Below, piece after piece: positions 42,155 through 50,033 of a stretch of DNA of 56,250 nt. This DNA comes from Halorussus litoreus (GTDB taxonomy: Archaea; Halobacteriota; Halobacteria; Halobacteriales; Haladaptataceae): NCBI RefSeq assembly GCF_003382685.1, contig NZ_QLVG01000047.1, positions 1-56,250 of the forward strand, given 5' to 3'. A model generated the notes under the pieces. It was not told the origin of the DNA. It ran no database searches and was given only the letters and a program-made list of their open reading frames with translations. The position numbers and the translations under genes were made by a program. Positions within the stretch are counted from its first letter, which is position 1; the number at the start of each line of letters is the position of its first letter.

Positions 42155-42195
42155 TTTATATTCACTCCCAAACCATTTTGTAACCTCGAATGGTT
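42155..42195 (+). promoter_or_regulatory. tupA-like gene promoter with operator-like inverted repeat
   Basis: A TATA box TTTATA (42155-42160) lies 30-35 bp before the ATG. Between it and the coding region is a perfect inverted repeat AACCATT-N11-AATGGTT (42171-42177 and 42189-42195), whose right arm covers the ATG. That position would block transcription start if bound by a dimeric repressor. Confidence 0.55.
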
Positions 42196-43143
42196 ATCTC
42201 GGACATGGACCGGCGACGGTACGTTCAGCTACTGGGGCTCGGGGGAGCGGTCTCACTCGCCGGGTGTAGCGACGACGCCCCGGGGGCCGAACGGAACGAG
42301 TCCAGTACCGTTGGCGACGGGTCCCAGAGCGCATCTCAGACCGACTCCGTCGCCGACGCGCTGACGCTCGCGACTGCGACGACCGCTCACGACAGCGGAC
42401 TGCTCGGCGAACTCACGCCCGGGTTCGAGGACCGATTCGACGTACGACTCAAGACGATCGTGCGCGGGACCGGCGGGGCGCTCAGAACCGCACGCGACGG
42501 CGACTGCGACGTCGTGCTCGTCCACGCCCGACCGCTGGAGGACCCGTTCCTCCGGGAGGGACACGGCGTGAACCGCCGGACCGTCATGGTCAACGACTTC
42601 CTCGTGGTCGGACCGCCCGACGACCCCGCAGGCGCGGCCGGACGGGACCCGGTCGAGTCGTTCGCGGCCATCGCCGAGTCGGAGGCGACCTTCCTCTCGC
42701 GGGGCGACCGCTCGGGGACCCACATCCGCGAACGCCGACTGTGGGACGAGGCGGGCGTCGACCCGTCGGGAGCGTGGTATCGCGAGACCGGACAGGGGAT
42801 GGGTAACACGCTGACCACCGCCGAGCAGTCGGGCGCGTACACGCTGACCGACCGCGGCACCTTCCTGACCGTGAGCGACGGGGACGCGCTTGCGGTCCAC
42901 GTCGAGCGGGGGATCGACGACCCACCGCCGCTCCTCCGCAACGAGTACGCCGTGATTCCCGTCAATCCCGCTCGCCACGACGTCGCACACTCGCTCGCGC
43001 TCGCCTACGTGGGCTACCTCACCGGCGTCGGCCAGTCGCGCATCGAGTCGTTCCGCGTCGGGGGCGAGCGGGCGTTCCGGCCGCTGGGGGCGTCCCCGGA
43101 GCCGGACTTCCAGCAGTACGTCCCGCGCGATTGGCGGGAGTAG
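42190..43143 (+). CDS. tupA: Tungstate ABC transporter substrate-binding lipoprotein, TupA-like
   Basis: 317 aa. The Tat/lipobox signal is MDRRRYVQLLGLGGAVSLAGC, so the protein is lipid-anchored outside the cell. The mature part follows TupA closely: TLATATTAHDSGLLGELTPGFEDRF, VRGTGGALRTARDGDCDVVLVHA, the oxyanion loop GVNRRTVMVNDFLVVGPPDDPAG and the late block FLSRGDRSGTHIRERRLW. Tungstate is the cofactor metal of haloarchaeal aldehyde-type oxidoreductases. ATG at 42190 fits the TATA distance; ATG at 42205 (next to the twin Arg) is an alternative. The permease and ATPase genes tupB and tupC are not adjacent, which is unusual. Confidence 0.8.
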   Translation: MVISDMDRRRYVQLLGLGGAVSLAGCSDDAPGAERNESSTVGDGSQSASQTDSVADALTLATATTAHDSGLLGELTPGFEDRFDVRLKTIVRGTGGALRTARDGDCDVVLVHARPLEDPFLREGHGVNRRTVMVNDFLVVGPPDDPAGAAGRDPVESFAAIAESEATFLSRGDRSGTHIRERRLWDEAGVDPSGAWYRETGQGMGNTLTTAEQSGAYTLTDRGTFLTVSDGDALAVHVERGIDDPPPLLRNEYAVIPVNPARHDVAHSLALAYVGYLTGVGQSRIESFRVGGERAFRPLGASPEPDFQQYVPRDWRE

Positions 43144-43203
43144 TCGCTGGGTCCCCAGAGGAGTCGATGCTCGCCAGCGGAGCCAGATTGCGTCCGTGAC
43201 CGT

Positions 43204-43272
43204 CTCACGTCGGAGTACCGATCCTCACGTCGGAGTACCGATCCTCACGTCGGAGTACCGATCCTCACGTCG
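43204..43272. repeat. Tandem repeat, 20-bp unit, 3.45 copies
   Basis: The unit CTCACGTCGGAGTACCGATC repeats exactly at 43204, 43224 and 43244 and is followed by a 9-base partial copy. The stop codon of the PhzF-like gene lies within the last partial copy. No spacer structure is present, so it is not a CRISPR. Confidence 0.95.
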
Positions 43273-44182
43273 CGTCGATGATGTCGTCCTCGTCCGCTTC
43301 GGGCACCTCGAGTTCCCCGTCGAGCGCCACGGCCGCCTGCCCGCCCACGCGTACCTCCTCGCCCACGCGCACGCGGACGTGACCCGGCCGGTCCACGAAG
43401 TGGCCCTGCTCGAAGGTCATCTCCTCTGGCAACTCCCCATCGAAGGCGTCGAACTCGCGCAGGTACGCCCCGACCGCGCCGCTCGCGGTGCCGGTCACGG
43501 GGTCCTCGGGCACGCCTGCTGCGGGGGCGAACGTCCGGCCGTGGAGCGTCGAGTCGGCCTCCAGCGCGTCGAAGCTGAACGCGTAGATTCCGGTGGCGTC
43601 GACCTCGTCGCTGAGCTCCTCGACCGCGGCGAAGTCGGGGGCCATCCCGCCGACGTGTTCGAGGAAGTTCACCGGCACCACGAGGAACGGCAGACCGGTC
43701 GAGGCGACCGCCAGCGGGAAGTCCGCGCCGATGTCCGCCAGCGCCGCGGGGTCGACCCCGAGCGCCCCGGCCACCCGCTCGCGGTCGAGGTCCACGGTCC
43801 GAATTTCGGGCTCGTCCTGGGTCATCCATACCGTGCCGTCCTCGGTCACGTCGATGTCGAGGACTCCGACGTTGGTTTCGAGGGTGTGGGTACCCGGCTC
43901 GACGACTCCCTCTTCGAGCAGGTGGACGTGCGAGGCGACGGTCGCGTGCCCACAGAGGTCGACCTCGGTCGTGGGCGTGAAGTACCGGACACGGCGGTCG
44001 GCCCGGTCGCTCTCGCTGAAGAAGGCGGTCTCGCTCACGGCGAGTTCGTTCGCGATGGCCTGCATCTGGTCGTCGGCCAGGCCGTCGGCGTCGGGGACCA
44101 CGCCCGCCGCGTTCCCGGCGAACGGGTCGTCCGTGAAGGCGTCTACCAGCCGAGCGCGAATTCGGCGGTCGTCGGCGTCCAT
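43265..44182 (-). CDS. PhzF-family isomerase/epimerase-like protein
   Basis: 305 aa. Family features in order: VDAFTDDPFAGNAAGVVPDADGL at the N-terminus, the catalytic Glu in NELAVSETAFF, VRYFTPTTEVDLCGHATVASHVHL, and in the second half RTFAPAAGVPEDPVTGTASGAVGAYL and a final FEQGHFVDRPGHVRV. PhzF-type proteins have a diaminopimelate-epimerase-like double fold, but here the catalytic Cys pair is absent, as in the family. Most haloarchaeal members are of unknown substrate and phenazine synthesis is not implied. It is convergent with the tupA-like gene; its stop is inside the 20-bp tandem repeat. Confidence 0.85.
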   Translation of the reverse strand: MDADDRRIRARLVDAFTDDPFAGNAAGVVPDADGLADDQMQAIANELAVSETAFFSESDRADRRVRYFTPTTEVDLCGHATVASHVHLLEEGVVEPGTHTLETNVGVLDIDVTEDGTVWMTQDEPEIRTVDLDRERVAGALGVDPAALADIGADFPLAVASTGLPFLVVPVNFLEHVGGMAPDFAAVEELSDEVDATGIYAFSFDALEADSTLHGRTFAPAAGVPEDPVTGTASGAVGAYLREFDAFDGELPEEMTFEQGHFVDRPGHVRVRVGEEVRVGGQAAVALDGELEVPEADEDDIIDAT

Positions 44183-44335
44183 GACTCACACCACGCGGGC
44201 CCGTCCCCATTAGCGTTGGCGTTTCGACTCCTCCGCTGAGGGGTCGCCGGGTTCGGCTGCGTTCGTGTCACGAATCGAAGTTCTGCCGTTACTCCCCGGT
44301 TGAATCCCTGATACCCGATTAAACTCTCCTAGGTA

Positions 44336-44376
44336 ATTATTTATGCGAGGACCAGTAAATATGCTCAGGGGAGCAT
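44336..44376 (+). promoter_or_regulatory. Promoter and inverted repeat before the BMP lipoprotein gene
   Basis: A TATA box ATTATTTATG (44336-44345) lies 33-42 bp before the GTG start. A perfect inverted repeat ATGCTC-AGGG-GAGCAT (44361-44376) ends one base before the GTG and includes a GGGGAG that could serve as ribosome site. It could be an operator or a start-masking hairpin. The importer ATPase gene has a nearly identical TATA core (TTATTTATG). Confidence 0.55.
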
Positions 44377-44377
44377 T

Positions 44378-45592
44378 GTGACAGACGATACCGGCGCAGA
44401 CGGCGGATCTTCAGATACGTACAGACAACAACTGACAGCGAGCGGGGTGAATCGTCGCTCGGTCCTCCGTTCGGGGGCGGCTCTCGCTGGCGGGATCGCC
44501 CTCGCCGGATGTACCGGCGGTCAGGACGGCGACACCACGACCGAGGAGACCACCGAGAGCGGTGGCTCGGGCGACGACACCACGACCGACGACTCGGGTG
44601 GCGGCGGTAGTGGCGGAACCACGAACATCGCCATCATCTCCAGTCCGGCTGGCTTCGGCGACGGAGCGTTCAACGACCTCGCGCTGCAGGGACTCGAGAG
44701 CGCCGCCGAGGACAACGACATCCAGATCCAGCAGGTCGAGGAGACCGACCAGTCCCAGTACGGGACGGTCCAGTCGCGACTCGCCGAGAGCACCAACCCG
44801 GACTACGACCTCATCGTGATGGTCGGGTACAACCACACGCAGGCGCTCGAGACGAACGCCGCGGACTACGCCGACCAGAACTGGATGCTCATCAACGACC
44901 ACGTCGACCAGCCCAACGTCGCGGGCTACACGTGGGCCAACCACGAGATGTCGTTCCAGGCGGGCGTGCTCGCCGGAACGATGACGACCCGGGAGTTCTC
45001 CCACGACGACAACTCGACCGACCCGGGTACCAGCACGGTCGGCTTCGTGGGCGGCGTCGACGGCGCGCTCATCAACGCCTTCGAGCGGGCGTACGCGGCG
45101 GGTGTCGAGTGGGTAAACGAGGACGTCGAGGTCCGAACCGGGTACATCGGCAACTACTCGGACACCCAGACCGCGAACAACATCGCTACCTCGCAGTACG
45201 ACGCCGGGGCGGACATCGTCTACCACGCCGCCGCGGCGGCCGGACAGGGCGTCTTCGACGCCGCCCAGAGCGCGAGTCGGTTCGCCATCGGCGTCGACTC
45301 CGACCAGTCGAAGACGCTGCCCGACTACCAGGACGTTATCATGGGGTCGGCGGTGAAGTTCATCAACGAGGGGACCCGCGAGGTCGCCACTGCCGTCGTG
45401 AACGACGACTGGGACAGCGTCAACGGCAACAACGTCATCGGCCTCGAAGAGGAGGCGGTCGAAGTCGTCCTCGGACAGGCGATGGCAGACAGCCTCCCGG
45501 ACGTGGTGACCGAGAACCTCGAAGAGTCGCGACAGGCCATCATCGACGGCGACGTGACGGTGCCGTGTAGCGCGTCGGGCTGTCAGAACTGA
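44378..45592 (+). CDS. BMP/PnrA-family nucleoside-binding lipoprotein
   Basis: 404 aa from GTG at 44378; the upstream ATG at 44361 hits a stop after six codons. The Tat/lipobox NRRSVLRSGAALAGGIALAGC (about 24-44) is followed by a Thr/Asp/Gly linker. The mature domain is BMP type: IAIISSPAGFGDGAFNDLALQGLESAAED, LIVMVGYNHTQALE, the block VAGYTWANHEMSFQAGVLAGTM, TVGFVGGVDGALINAFERAYAAGVEWV and IVYHAAAAAGQGVFDAAQ. These proteins bind purine nucleosides or related ligands for the ABC importer encoded just downstream. The 46-bp gap to the ATPase gene holds a second promoter, allowing the binding protein to be made in excess. Confidence 0.88.
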   Translation: MTDDTGADGGSSDTYRQQLTASGVNRRSVLRSGAALAGGIALAGCTGGQDGDTTTEETTESGGSGDDTTTDDSGGGGSGGTTNIAIISSPAGFGDGAFNDLALQGLESAAEDNDIQIQQVEETDQSQYGTVQSRLAESTNPDYDLIVMVGYNHTQALETNAADYADQNWMLINDHVDQPNVAGYTWANHEMSFQAGVLAGTMTTREFSHDDNSTDPGTSTVGFVGGVDGALINAFERAYAAGVEWVNEDVEVRTGYIGNYSDTQTANNIATSQYDAGADIVYHAAAAAGQGVFDAAQSASRFAIGVDSDQSKTLPDYQDVIMGSAVKFINEGTREVATAVVNDDWDSVNGNNVIGLEEEAVEVVLGQAMADSLPDVVTENLEESRQAIIDGDVTVPCSASGCQN

Positions 45593-45606
45593 TCGGCCCC
45601 CCGTCG

Positions 45607-45618
45607 TTATTTATGATA
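45607..45618 (+). promoter_or_regulatory. TATA box of the importer ATPase operon
   Basis: GTTATTTATGAT lies 21-32 bp before the ATPase ATG (45639) and shares its core with the TATA box of the upstream lipoprotein gene. Confidence 0.55.
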
Positions 45619-45638
45619 CGCACCCACCACCCACAGCT

Positions 45639-47261
45639 ATGAGCGACACACAGGTACCCGCCGTCGACCTCGACGGGATCACCAAGCGGTTCGGTGACGT
45701 CGTCGCCAACGACGGGGTCGACCTCTCGCTGGAGAAGGGGTCGGTCCACGCGCTCGTCGGCGAGAACGGCGCAGGCAAGACCACGCTGATGAGCGTGCTG
45801 TACGGCCTCTACGAGCCGGACGGCGGCACCATCTCGGTCGACGGCGAGCCCCGCGAGTTCGACTCCCCGCGGGACGCCATCGACGCCGGCGTGGGCATGA
45901 TCCACCAGCACTTCCAGCTGGTCGACACCATGACCGTCGTCCAGAACGTCGTCCTCGGCCACGAGCCCGCCGAGCGCGGGCTGGTCGACGAGGGGAGCGC
46001 CCGGCGTGACATCGAGGAGATCTGCGCGACCTACGGCTTCGACGTGGACGAGCACCTCGACACCCGGGTCGAGGACCTCGGCGTCGGCGTCCAGCAGCGC
46101 GTCGAGATCGTCAAGAGCCTCTATCGCGGCGCGGACGTGCTCGTCCTCGACGAGCCGACCGCGGTGCTCACCCCACAGGAGGTCGAGGGGCTGTTCGACG
46201 TGATGACCGAACTCACCGAGCGCGGGCGCTCGCTCATCTTCATCACGCACAAGCTCGACGAAGCCCTGGCGGTCGCCGACCACATCACCGTGCTCCGCGA
46301 CGGCGAGTCGGTCGGCACGGTCGAGGCGAGCGAGACCACCCGCGAGGAACTCGCCCGGATGATGGTCGGCCGGGACGTGCTGTTCGACTACCCCGCGCGC
46401 GAGACCTCGCCCGGCGCAGTCACGCTCGGCGTCGACGACCTCCGGGTCGAGGACGACCGCGGCCTCGAACAGGTCGGCGGCGTCGACTTGGAAGTGCGCG
46501 AAGGCGAGGTGTTCGGCGTCGCGGGCGTCGACGGCAACGGACAGGCCGAACTCGTGGAGGCGCTCACGGGCCTCCGGAGCGCGGAATCGGGCACCGTCAC
46601 CTTCGACGGCCGGGACGTGACCGACGCGAGCCGCCGCGAGCGCATCGACGCGGGCATCGCCTACGTACCCGAGGACCGCCAGGAGGAGGGGCTCGTTCAG
46701 GACTACGACCTCGTGCGCAACGCCTTGCTCGGCAACCAGACCGTCGCGCCGTACGTCGAAAACGGCTTCGTCGACTGGGGCGCGGTCCGCACCCACGCCG
46801 AGGACATCGTCGAGCAGTACGACGTGCAACCGCCGAACGCCGAGGCCGAGGCCGGATCGCTGTCGGGCGGCAACCAGCAGAAGTTCGTGGTCGGGCGCGA
46901 ACTCGAACACCAGCCCGACCTCGTGGTCGCATCCCACCCGACCCGCGGGGTCGACATCGGCTCCATCGAGTTCATCCACGAGCGGCTGTTCGAGATGCGC
47001 GACGCGGGGATGGCGGTCCTGCTGGTCTCCTCGAAGCTCGACGAGGTCCAGAAGCTCTCGGACCGCATCGCGGTGATGTACGAGGGCGAGTTCGTCGGCA
47101 TGGTCGACCCCGACGAGGTGACCGAGGAGGAACTCGGCCTGCTGATGGCGGGCCGCAGCCCCGACTCGGGCGGGGCGTCGGCCGAGGCCTCGGCCGACGC
47201 CCCGCCCGAGTCGGTTGTCGATGACGGAGAATCCACCTCGGACGGAGGTGTCGAGTCGTGA
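45639..47261 (+). CDS. Nucleoside ABC importer ATPase with two nucleotide-binding domains
   Basis: 540 aa. The first ATPase domain has GENGAGKTTLMSVLYG, the Q-loop in MIHQHFQLVD, the signature-like LGVGVQQRVEIVKSLYRGADVLVLDEPTAVLTP and the switch His in FITHK. The second has a degenerate Walker A (GVDGNGQAELVEAL), the signature LSGGNQQKFVVGRELEHQPDLVVASHPTRGVD and VLLVSSKLDEV. This is the RbsA/NupO arrangement used by BMP-dependent nucleoside importers; asymmetry with one degenerate site is normal. The last 35 residues are an Ala/Glu/Ser/Asp tail encoded in part by a 54-bp perfect palindrome. Its stop overlaps the first permease start by GTGA. Confidence 0.9.
   Translation: MSDTQVPAVDLDGITKRFGDVVANDGVDLSLEKGSVHALVGENGAGKTTLMSVLYGLYEPDGGTISVDGEPREFDSPRDAIDAGVGMIHQHFQLVDTMTVVQNVVLGHEPAERGLVDEGSARRDIEEICATYGFDVDEHLDTRVEDLGVGVQQRVEIVKSLYRGADVLVLDEPTAVLTPQEVEGLFDVMTELTERGRSLIFITHKLDEALAVADHITVLRDGESVGTVEASETTREELARMMVGRDVLFDYPARETSPGAVTLGVDDLRVEDDRGLEQVGGVDLEVREGEVFGVAGVDGNGQAELVEALTGLRSAESGTVTFDGRDVTDASRRERIDAGIAYVPEDRQEEGLVQDYDLVRNALLGNQTVAPYVENGFVDWGAVRTHAEDIVEQYDVQPPNAEAEAGSLSGGNQQKFVVGRELEHQPDLVVASHPTRGVDIGSIEFIHERLFEMRDAGMAVLLVSSKLDEVQKLSDRIAVMYEGEFVGMVDPDEVTEEELGLLMAGRSPDSGGASAEASADAPPESVVDDGESTSDGGVES
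47161..47214. repeat. 54-bp perfect palindrome inside the importer ATPase gene
   Basis: Bases 47161-47187 are the exact reverse complement of 47188-47214, with no spacer; symmetry breaks on both sides. It encodes about residues 508-526 (DSGGASAEA-SADAPPES), the start of the protein's variable tail, and ends 43 bp before the permease start. As RNA it could form a stem of about 25 bp ahead of that start codon. Confidence 0.97.
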
Positions 47262-48382
47262 GCGGGAACGGAGCCCGCGCGGTCCTCGACCGGACGGCCG
47301 ACCGGATGGTGCACGCGACCGCGGTCGAGCGGCTCGCCATCGCGGTGGCCTCGACCCTGCTCGCACTCGCGCTCGGGGCAGTCGTCGTGGCCGCGTCGGG
47401 CTACGACGCGGTCGAGTTCGTCTCCTCGCTGGCGTACGGCGCGTTCGGGAGCAAGTCGAACGTCGCGTTCACGCTCCGCCAGTCCACGATGCTCATCATC
47501 GCGGGCGTGGCAGTCGCCGTGGCGTTCCGGGCGGGCGTGTTCAACATCGGCGTGCAGGGCCAGTTCGTCGTCGGCGGGTTCGCGACGTCCGTGACGATCC
47601 TCTTTCTCGCGCCGTACCTGCCGACCGGAACGGTCGGCGGCGTGTTGCTCATCGTCTTCGGGACGATTGCGGCCATCCTCGCCGGGGGCGCGTACGCCGC
47701 GCTGCCCGGGCTGATGAAGGCGTACGCCGACGCCAACGAGGTCATCACGACCATCATGCTCAACTTCATCGCGTCGGGCGTGGTGTTCTACCTCGTGGAC
47801 AGCCAGCTCCGGCCTTCGGGCGCAGCCGCGCCCAACACCGAGCAGTTCCCCGACTACGTCGAACTGCCGTCGCTCGTGTTCGACAGCAGTTCGTTCTCGG
47901 TGGTCGGTCTGGGCGTGGCGCTCGCCACCGTCATCGTCGTCGCGGTCGTGATGTCTCGGACCAGATTCGGCTACGACCTCGTCACGAGCGGCTATCAGGA
48001 GTCGGCGGCCGCCTACTCGGGCGTCGACCCCAAGCGGACCGTCGTCACGACGATGACGTTCTCCGGGATGGTCGCCGGGCTGACCGGCGCGATGTTCGCC
48101 ATCATGATCCTGGGTTACTACTCGGACCCGGCGACGTTCCCGCGCTTTGGCTTCGACGCCATCGCGGTGAGCCTGCTCGCGGCGAACAACCCGCTGGGCG
48201 TCGTGCCCGCGGGGATCCTGTTCGGCGGGCTCGACGCCGGCGGGCAGTACATCGGGTTCACGCTCGACGTGCCGTCGGAGCTGGTCGACGGCGTGGTCGG
48301 GCTGGTCGTGCTGTTCGTCGCCACGCCGGAGCTGTTCCGGATGGCCGGTCGCCGGACCGGACTCGGAGGTGACCGCAAATGA
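47258..48382 (+). CDS. Nucleoside ABC importer permease 1 (NupP-type)
   Basis: 374 aa from GTG at 47258. About nine membrane segments are visible, including LAIAVASTLLALALGAVVVAA, MLIIAGVAVAVAFRAGVFNIGVQGQF (the BPD_transp_2 hallmark), GVLLIVFGTIAAILAGGAYAALPGLMKAYADANEVITTIMLNFIA (the EAA-like coupling loop) and GVALATVIVVAVVMSRT. The fold and the paired paralogous permeases are those of RbsC/NupPQ transporters. It overlaps both neighbours by 4 bp, so the three cytoplasmic-side subunits are translationally coupled. Confidence 0.88.
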   Translation: MSGNGARAVLDRTADRMVHATAVERLAIAVASTLLALALGAVVVAASGYDAVEFVSSLAYGAFGSKSNVAFTLRQSTMLIIAGVAVAVAFRAGVFNIGVQGQFVVGGFATSVTILFLAPYLPTGTVGGVLLIVFGTIAAILAGGAYAALPGLMKAYADANEVITTIMLNFIASGVVFYLVDSQLRPSGAAAPNTEQFPDYVELPSLVFDSSSFSVVGLGVALATVIVVAVVMSRTRFGYDLVTSGYQESAAAYSGVDPKRTVVTTMTFSGMVAGLTGAMFAIMILGYYSDPATFPRFGFDAIAVSLLAANNPLGVVPAGILFGGLDAGGQYIGFTLDVPSELVDGVVGLVVLFVATPELFRMAGRRTGLGGDRK

Positions 48383-49434
48383 GTGTGGGCGACTACGCGG
48401 CGCGGAATCGGACGGCCATCGGCGGCGGGGCAATCGCGGTCGTCCTGCTGGCGGTCGTCGCGGCCGTCTTCGACCTTCCGGTGGGCGAACTGCTCACGGT
48501 CGGCATGGCCGAGCGCTCACTCCGGGCCGCGACGCCCATCGCGCTGGCGGCCATCGGCGGGCTCTACGCCGAGAAAAGCGGCGTGTTCAACATCGGCCTC
48601 GAAGGCTTCATGATCCTCGGTGCGCTGACCGCGGCGGCCGGGACGTGGATCGTCTCCGGCGAGGGGTCGATCACGCAGGTCGACCTCTGGTTCGGCGTCC
48701 TCGCGGCGATCGTGGTCTGCGCGCTGCTGACCGTGATATTTGCAGTCCTCACGATCCGCTACGAGGCCGACCAGATCGTGGCCGGACTGGCGGTCTGGTT
48801 CATCGGTCTCGGCTTCGGCCCGTTCACCGCGACCGTCATCTGGGGCGGCGTCTCCAGCCCCTCGCTGCCGAACATCGACAACGTGACGGTGCCCCTGCTG
48901 GCCGAGATTCCGGTCCTGGGTCGCGTGCTGTTCGACGCCTCGCCGCTAGTGCTGTTCACCATCCTGATAACTGCGGTCGCGTGGGTCGTGCTCTACCGAA
49001 CCCGGTACGGTTATTGGGTACAGGCGGCGGGCGAGAACCCCGAAGCGCTCGACACCGCGGGCGTGGACGTGAACCGCGTCCGCTACGCGACGGTGATCTT
49101 CTCCGGCGCGATGGCGGGCCTCGCTGGCGCGGTGCTCTCCATCGGCATCGGGAGCGGGTTCACCGGCACGGGCGTCACGATGGTCGACGGCCGGGGCTGG
49201 ATCGCCATCGTCGCGTACCTGTTCGGCAACTACAACCCGGTCGGCGCGTTCGCGGCGTCGCTGCTGTTCGGCGCGACCGACATGCTGCAGGTCCAGTTCC
49301 AGACGGTCGGCATCTCGCTGCCTGGCAGCATCGTGGGGCTGTTCCCCTACGCGGCGGTGCTCGTGGTGCTCACGCTGGTCGGCTACACGCGCGTTCCGGC
49401 GGCCGTGGGCGAACCCTACGACACCGAGGAGTAA
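48379..49434 (+). CDS. Nucleoside ABC importer permease 2 (NupQ-type)
   Basis: 351 aa, ATG overlapping the previous stop by ATGA. Membrane segments include AIGGGAIAVVLLAVVAAVFDL, RAATPIALAAIGGLYAEKSGVFNIGLEGFMILGALTAAAG (hallmark of the family), VLAAIVVCALLTVIFAVLTIRY and FTILITAVAWVVLYRTRYGYWVQAAGENPEALDTAGVDV (coupling loop). It ends with VVLTLVGYTRVPAAVG. It completes the importer: lipoprotein, double ATPase and two permeases in the order usual for BMP-type systems. A GC hairpin (GGCGCGAC/GTCGCGCC near 49549-49570), about 115 bp after the stop, may end the transcript. Confidence 0.88.
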   Translation: MSVGDYAARNRTAIGGGAIAVVLLAVVAAVFDLPVGELLTVGMAERSLRAATPIALAAIGGLYAEKSGVFNIGLEGFMILGALTAAAGTWIVSGEGSITQVDLWFGVLAAIVVCALLTVIFAVLTIRYEADQIVAGLAVWFIGLGFGPFTATVIWGGVSSPSLPNIDNVTVPLLAEIPVLGRVLFDASPLVLFTILITAVAWVVLYRTRYGYWVQAAGENPEALDTAGVDVNRVRYATVIFSGAMAGLAGAVLSIGIGSGFTGTGVTMVDGRGWIAIVAYLFGNYNPVGAFAASLLFGATDMLQVQFQTVGISLPGSIVGLFPYAAVLVVLTLVGYTRVPAAVGEPYDTEE

Positions 49435-50033
49435 CGCGATTCTCGGGTCGAGTTTTCGTTTCGGGCGTTTTGATTTCTCCGTCTGCTCGACTTCTACTCG
49501 ATTTTCCTTGGCTCACGCTGGCTTTCACGTTCCAGACCGGCGCGTGCAGGCGCGACCTTGTGTCGCGCCACAGCGCGCGAGGGACGAGTAGCGCAGGCCG
49601 GAGGCCGAGCAACGCAGGAGGCTGGGGAGGTGTGAGGCCTGCGGTGGCGGTGCAGGGCAGTGCGGTCGCGGTGCTGCTGCGGTGGCGGTGCAGGGCAGTG
49701 CGGTCGCGGTGCTGCTGCGGTGGCGGTGCGGTCACGCCTCGGCTCAAGCAGTAGCTAGCTTCCTAGACTCTCACGCCACAGGATTTCGTGCTAAAGAAGC
49801 TAGCTTCTGCCGAGGCATATGAGAAACCGCAACCGCACCCCGCTGCACCGCACCTCGTCCTCCCCAACCGCTTGCGGTCCTCGCTTCGCTGCGGTCCTCA
49901 GCCCTCGCGCGCGCCGTACTTCCATAGAATTTCGTTCGCTCCAATTCTGAAAGTAGAATACCGTTCGCACCGAGTCTGAAAGTTGAGAAAAACTGAGAAG
50001 ACACGCCGACTCAAATCCAAAACAGAGAAACGC
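49435..50033. other. 600-bp repeat-rich intergenic region
   Basis: Between convergent permease and phosphoesterase genes. It has a terminator-like hairpin near 49549-49570, the 38-bp tandem repeat at 49641, an imperfect inverted repeat around 49753-49807 that includes the 12-bp palindrome GAAGCTAGCTTC (49796-49807), and several CTCGCTTCGCT-type runs common in haloarchaeal spacers. The 15-mer CGGCTCAAGCAGTAG at about 49740 also occurs near 1380. No gene is supported. Confidence 0.6.
49641..49736. repeat. 38-bp tandem repeat, about 2.4 copies
   Basis: Units at 49641 and 49679 are identical (starting GCGGTGGCGGTGCAGGGCAG); a partial third unit begins at 49717 and diverges after about 13 bases. 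It lies between two convergent genes. Confidence 0.9.

Noticed and set aside
43204-43272. CRISPR or recombination site at the 20-bp tandem repeat
   Set aside because: Units are contiguous with no spacers, and no recombinase is nearby.
43265-44182. Phenazine biosynthesis
   Set aside because: PhzF-family membership alone does not imply phenazine synthesis; no other phz genes are present.
46703-48433. Long minus-strand frame across the importer genes, sharing a peptide with the sense strand
   Set aside because: The shared peptide comes from the 54-bp palindrome; the rest is antisense to well-defined ATPase and permease domains.
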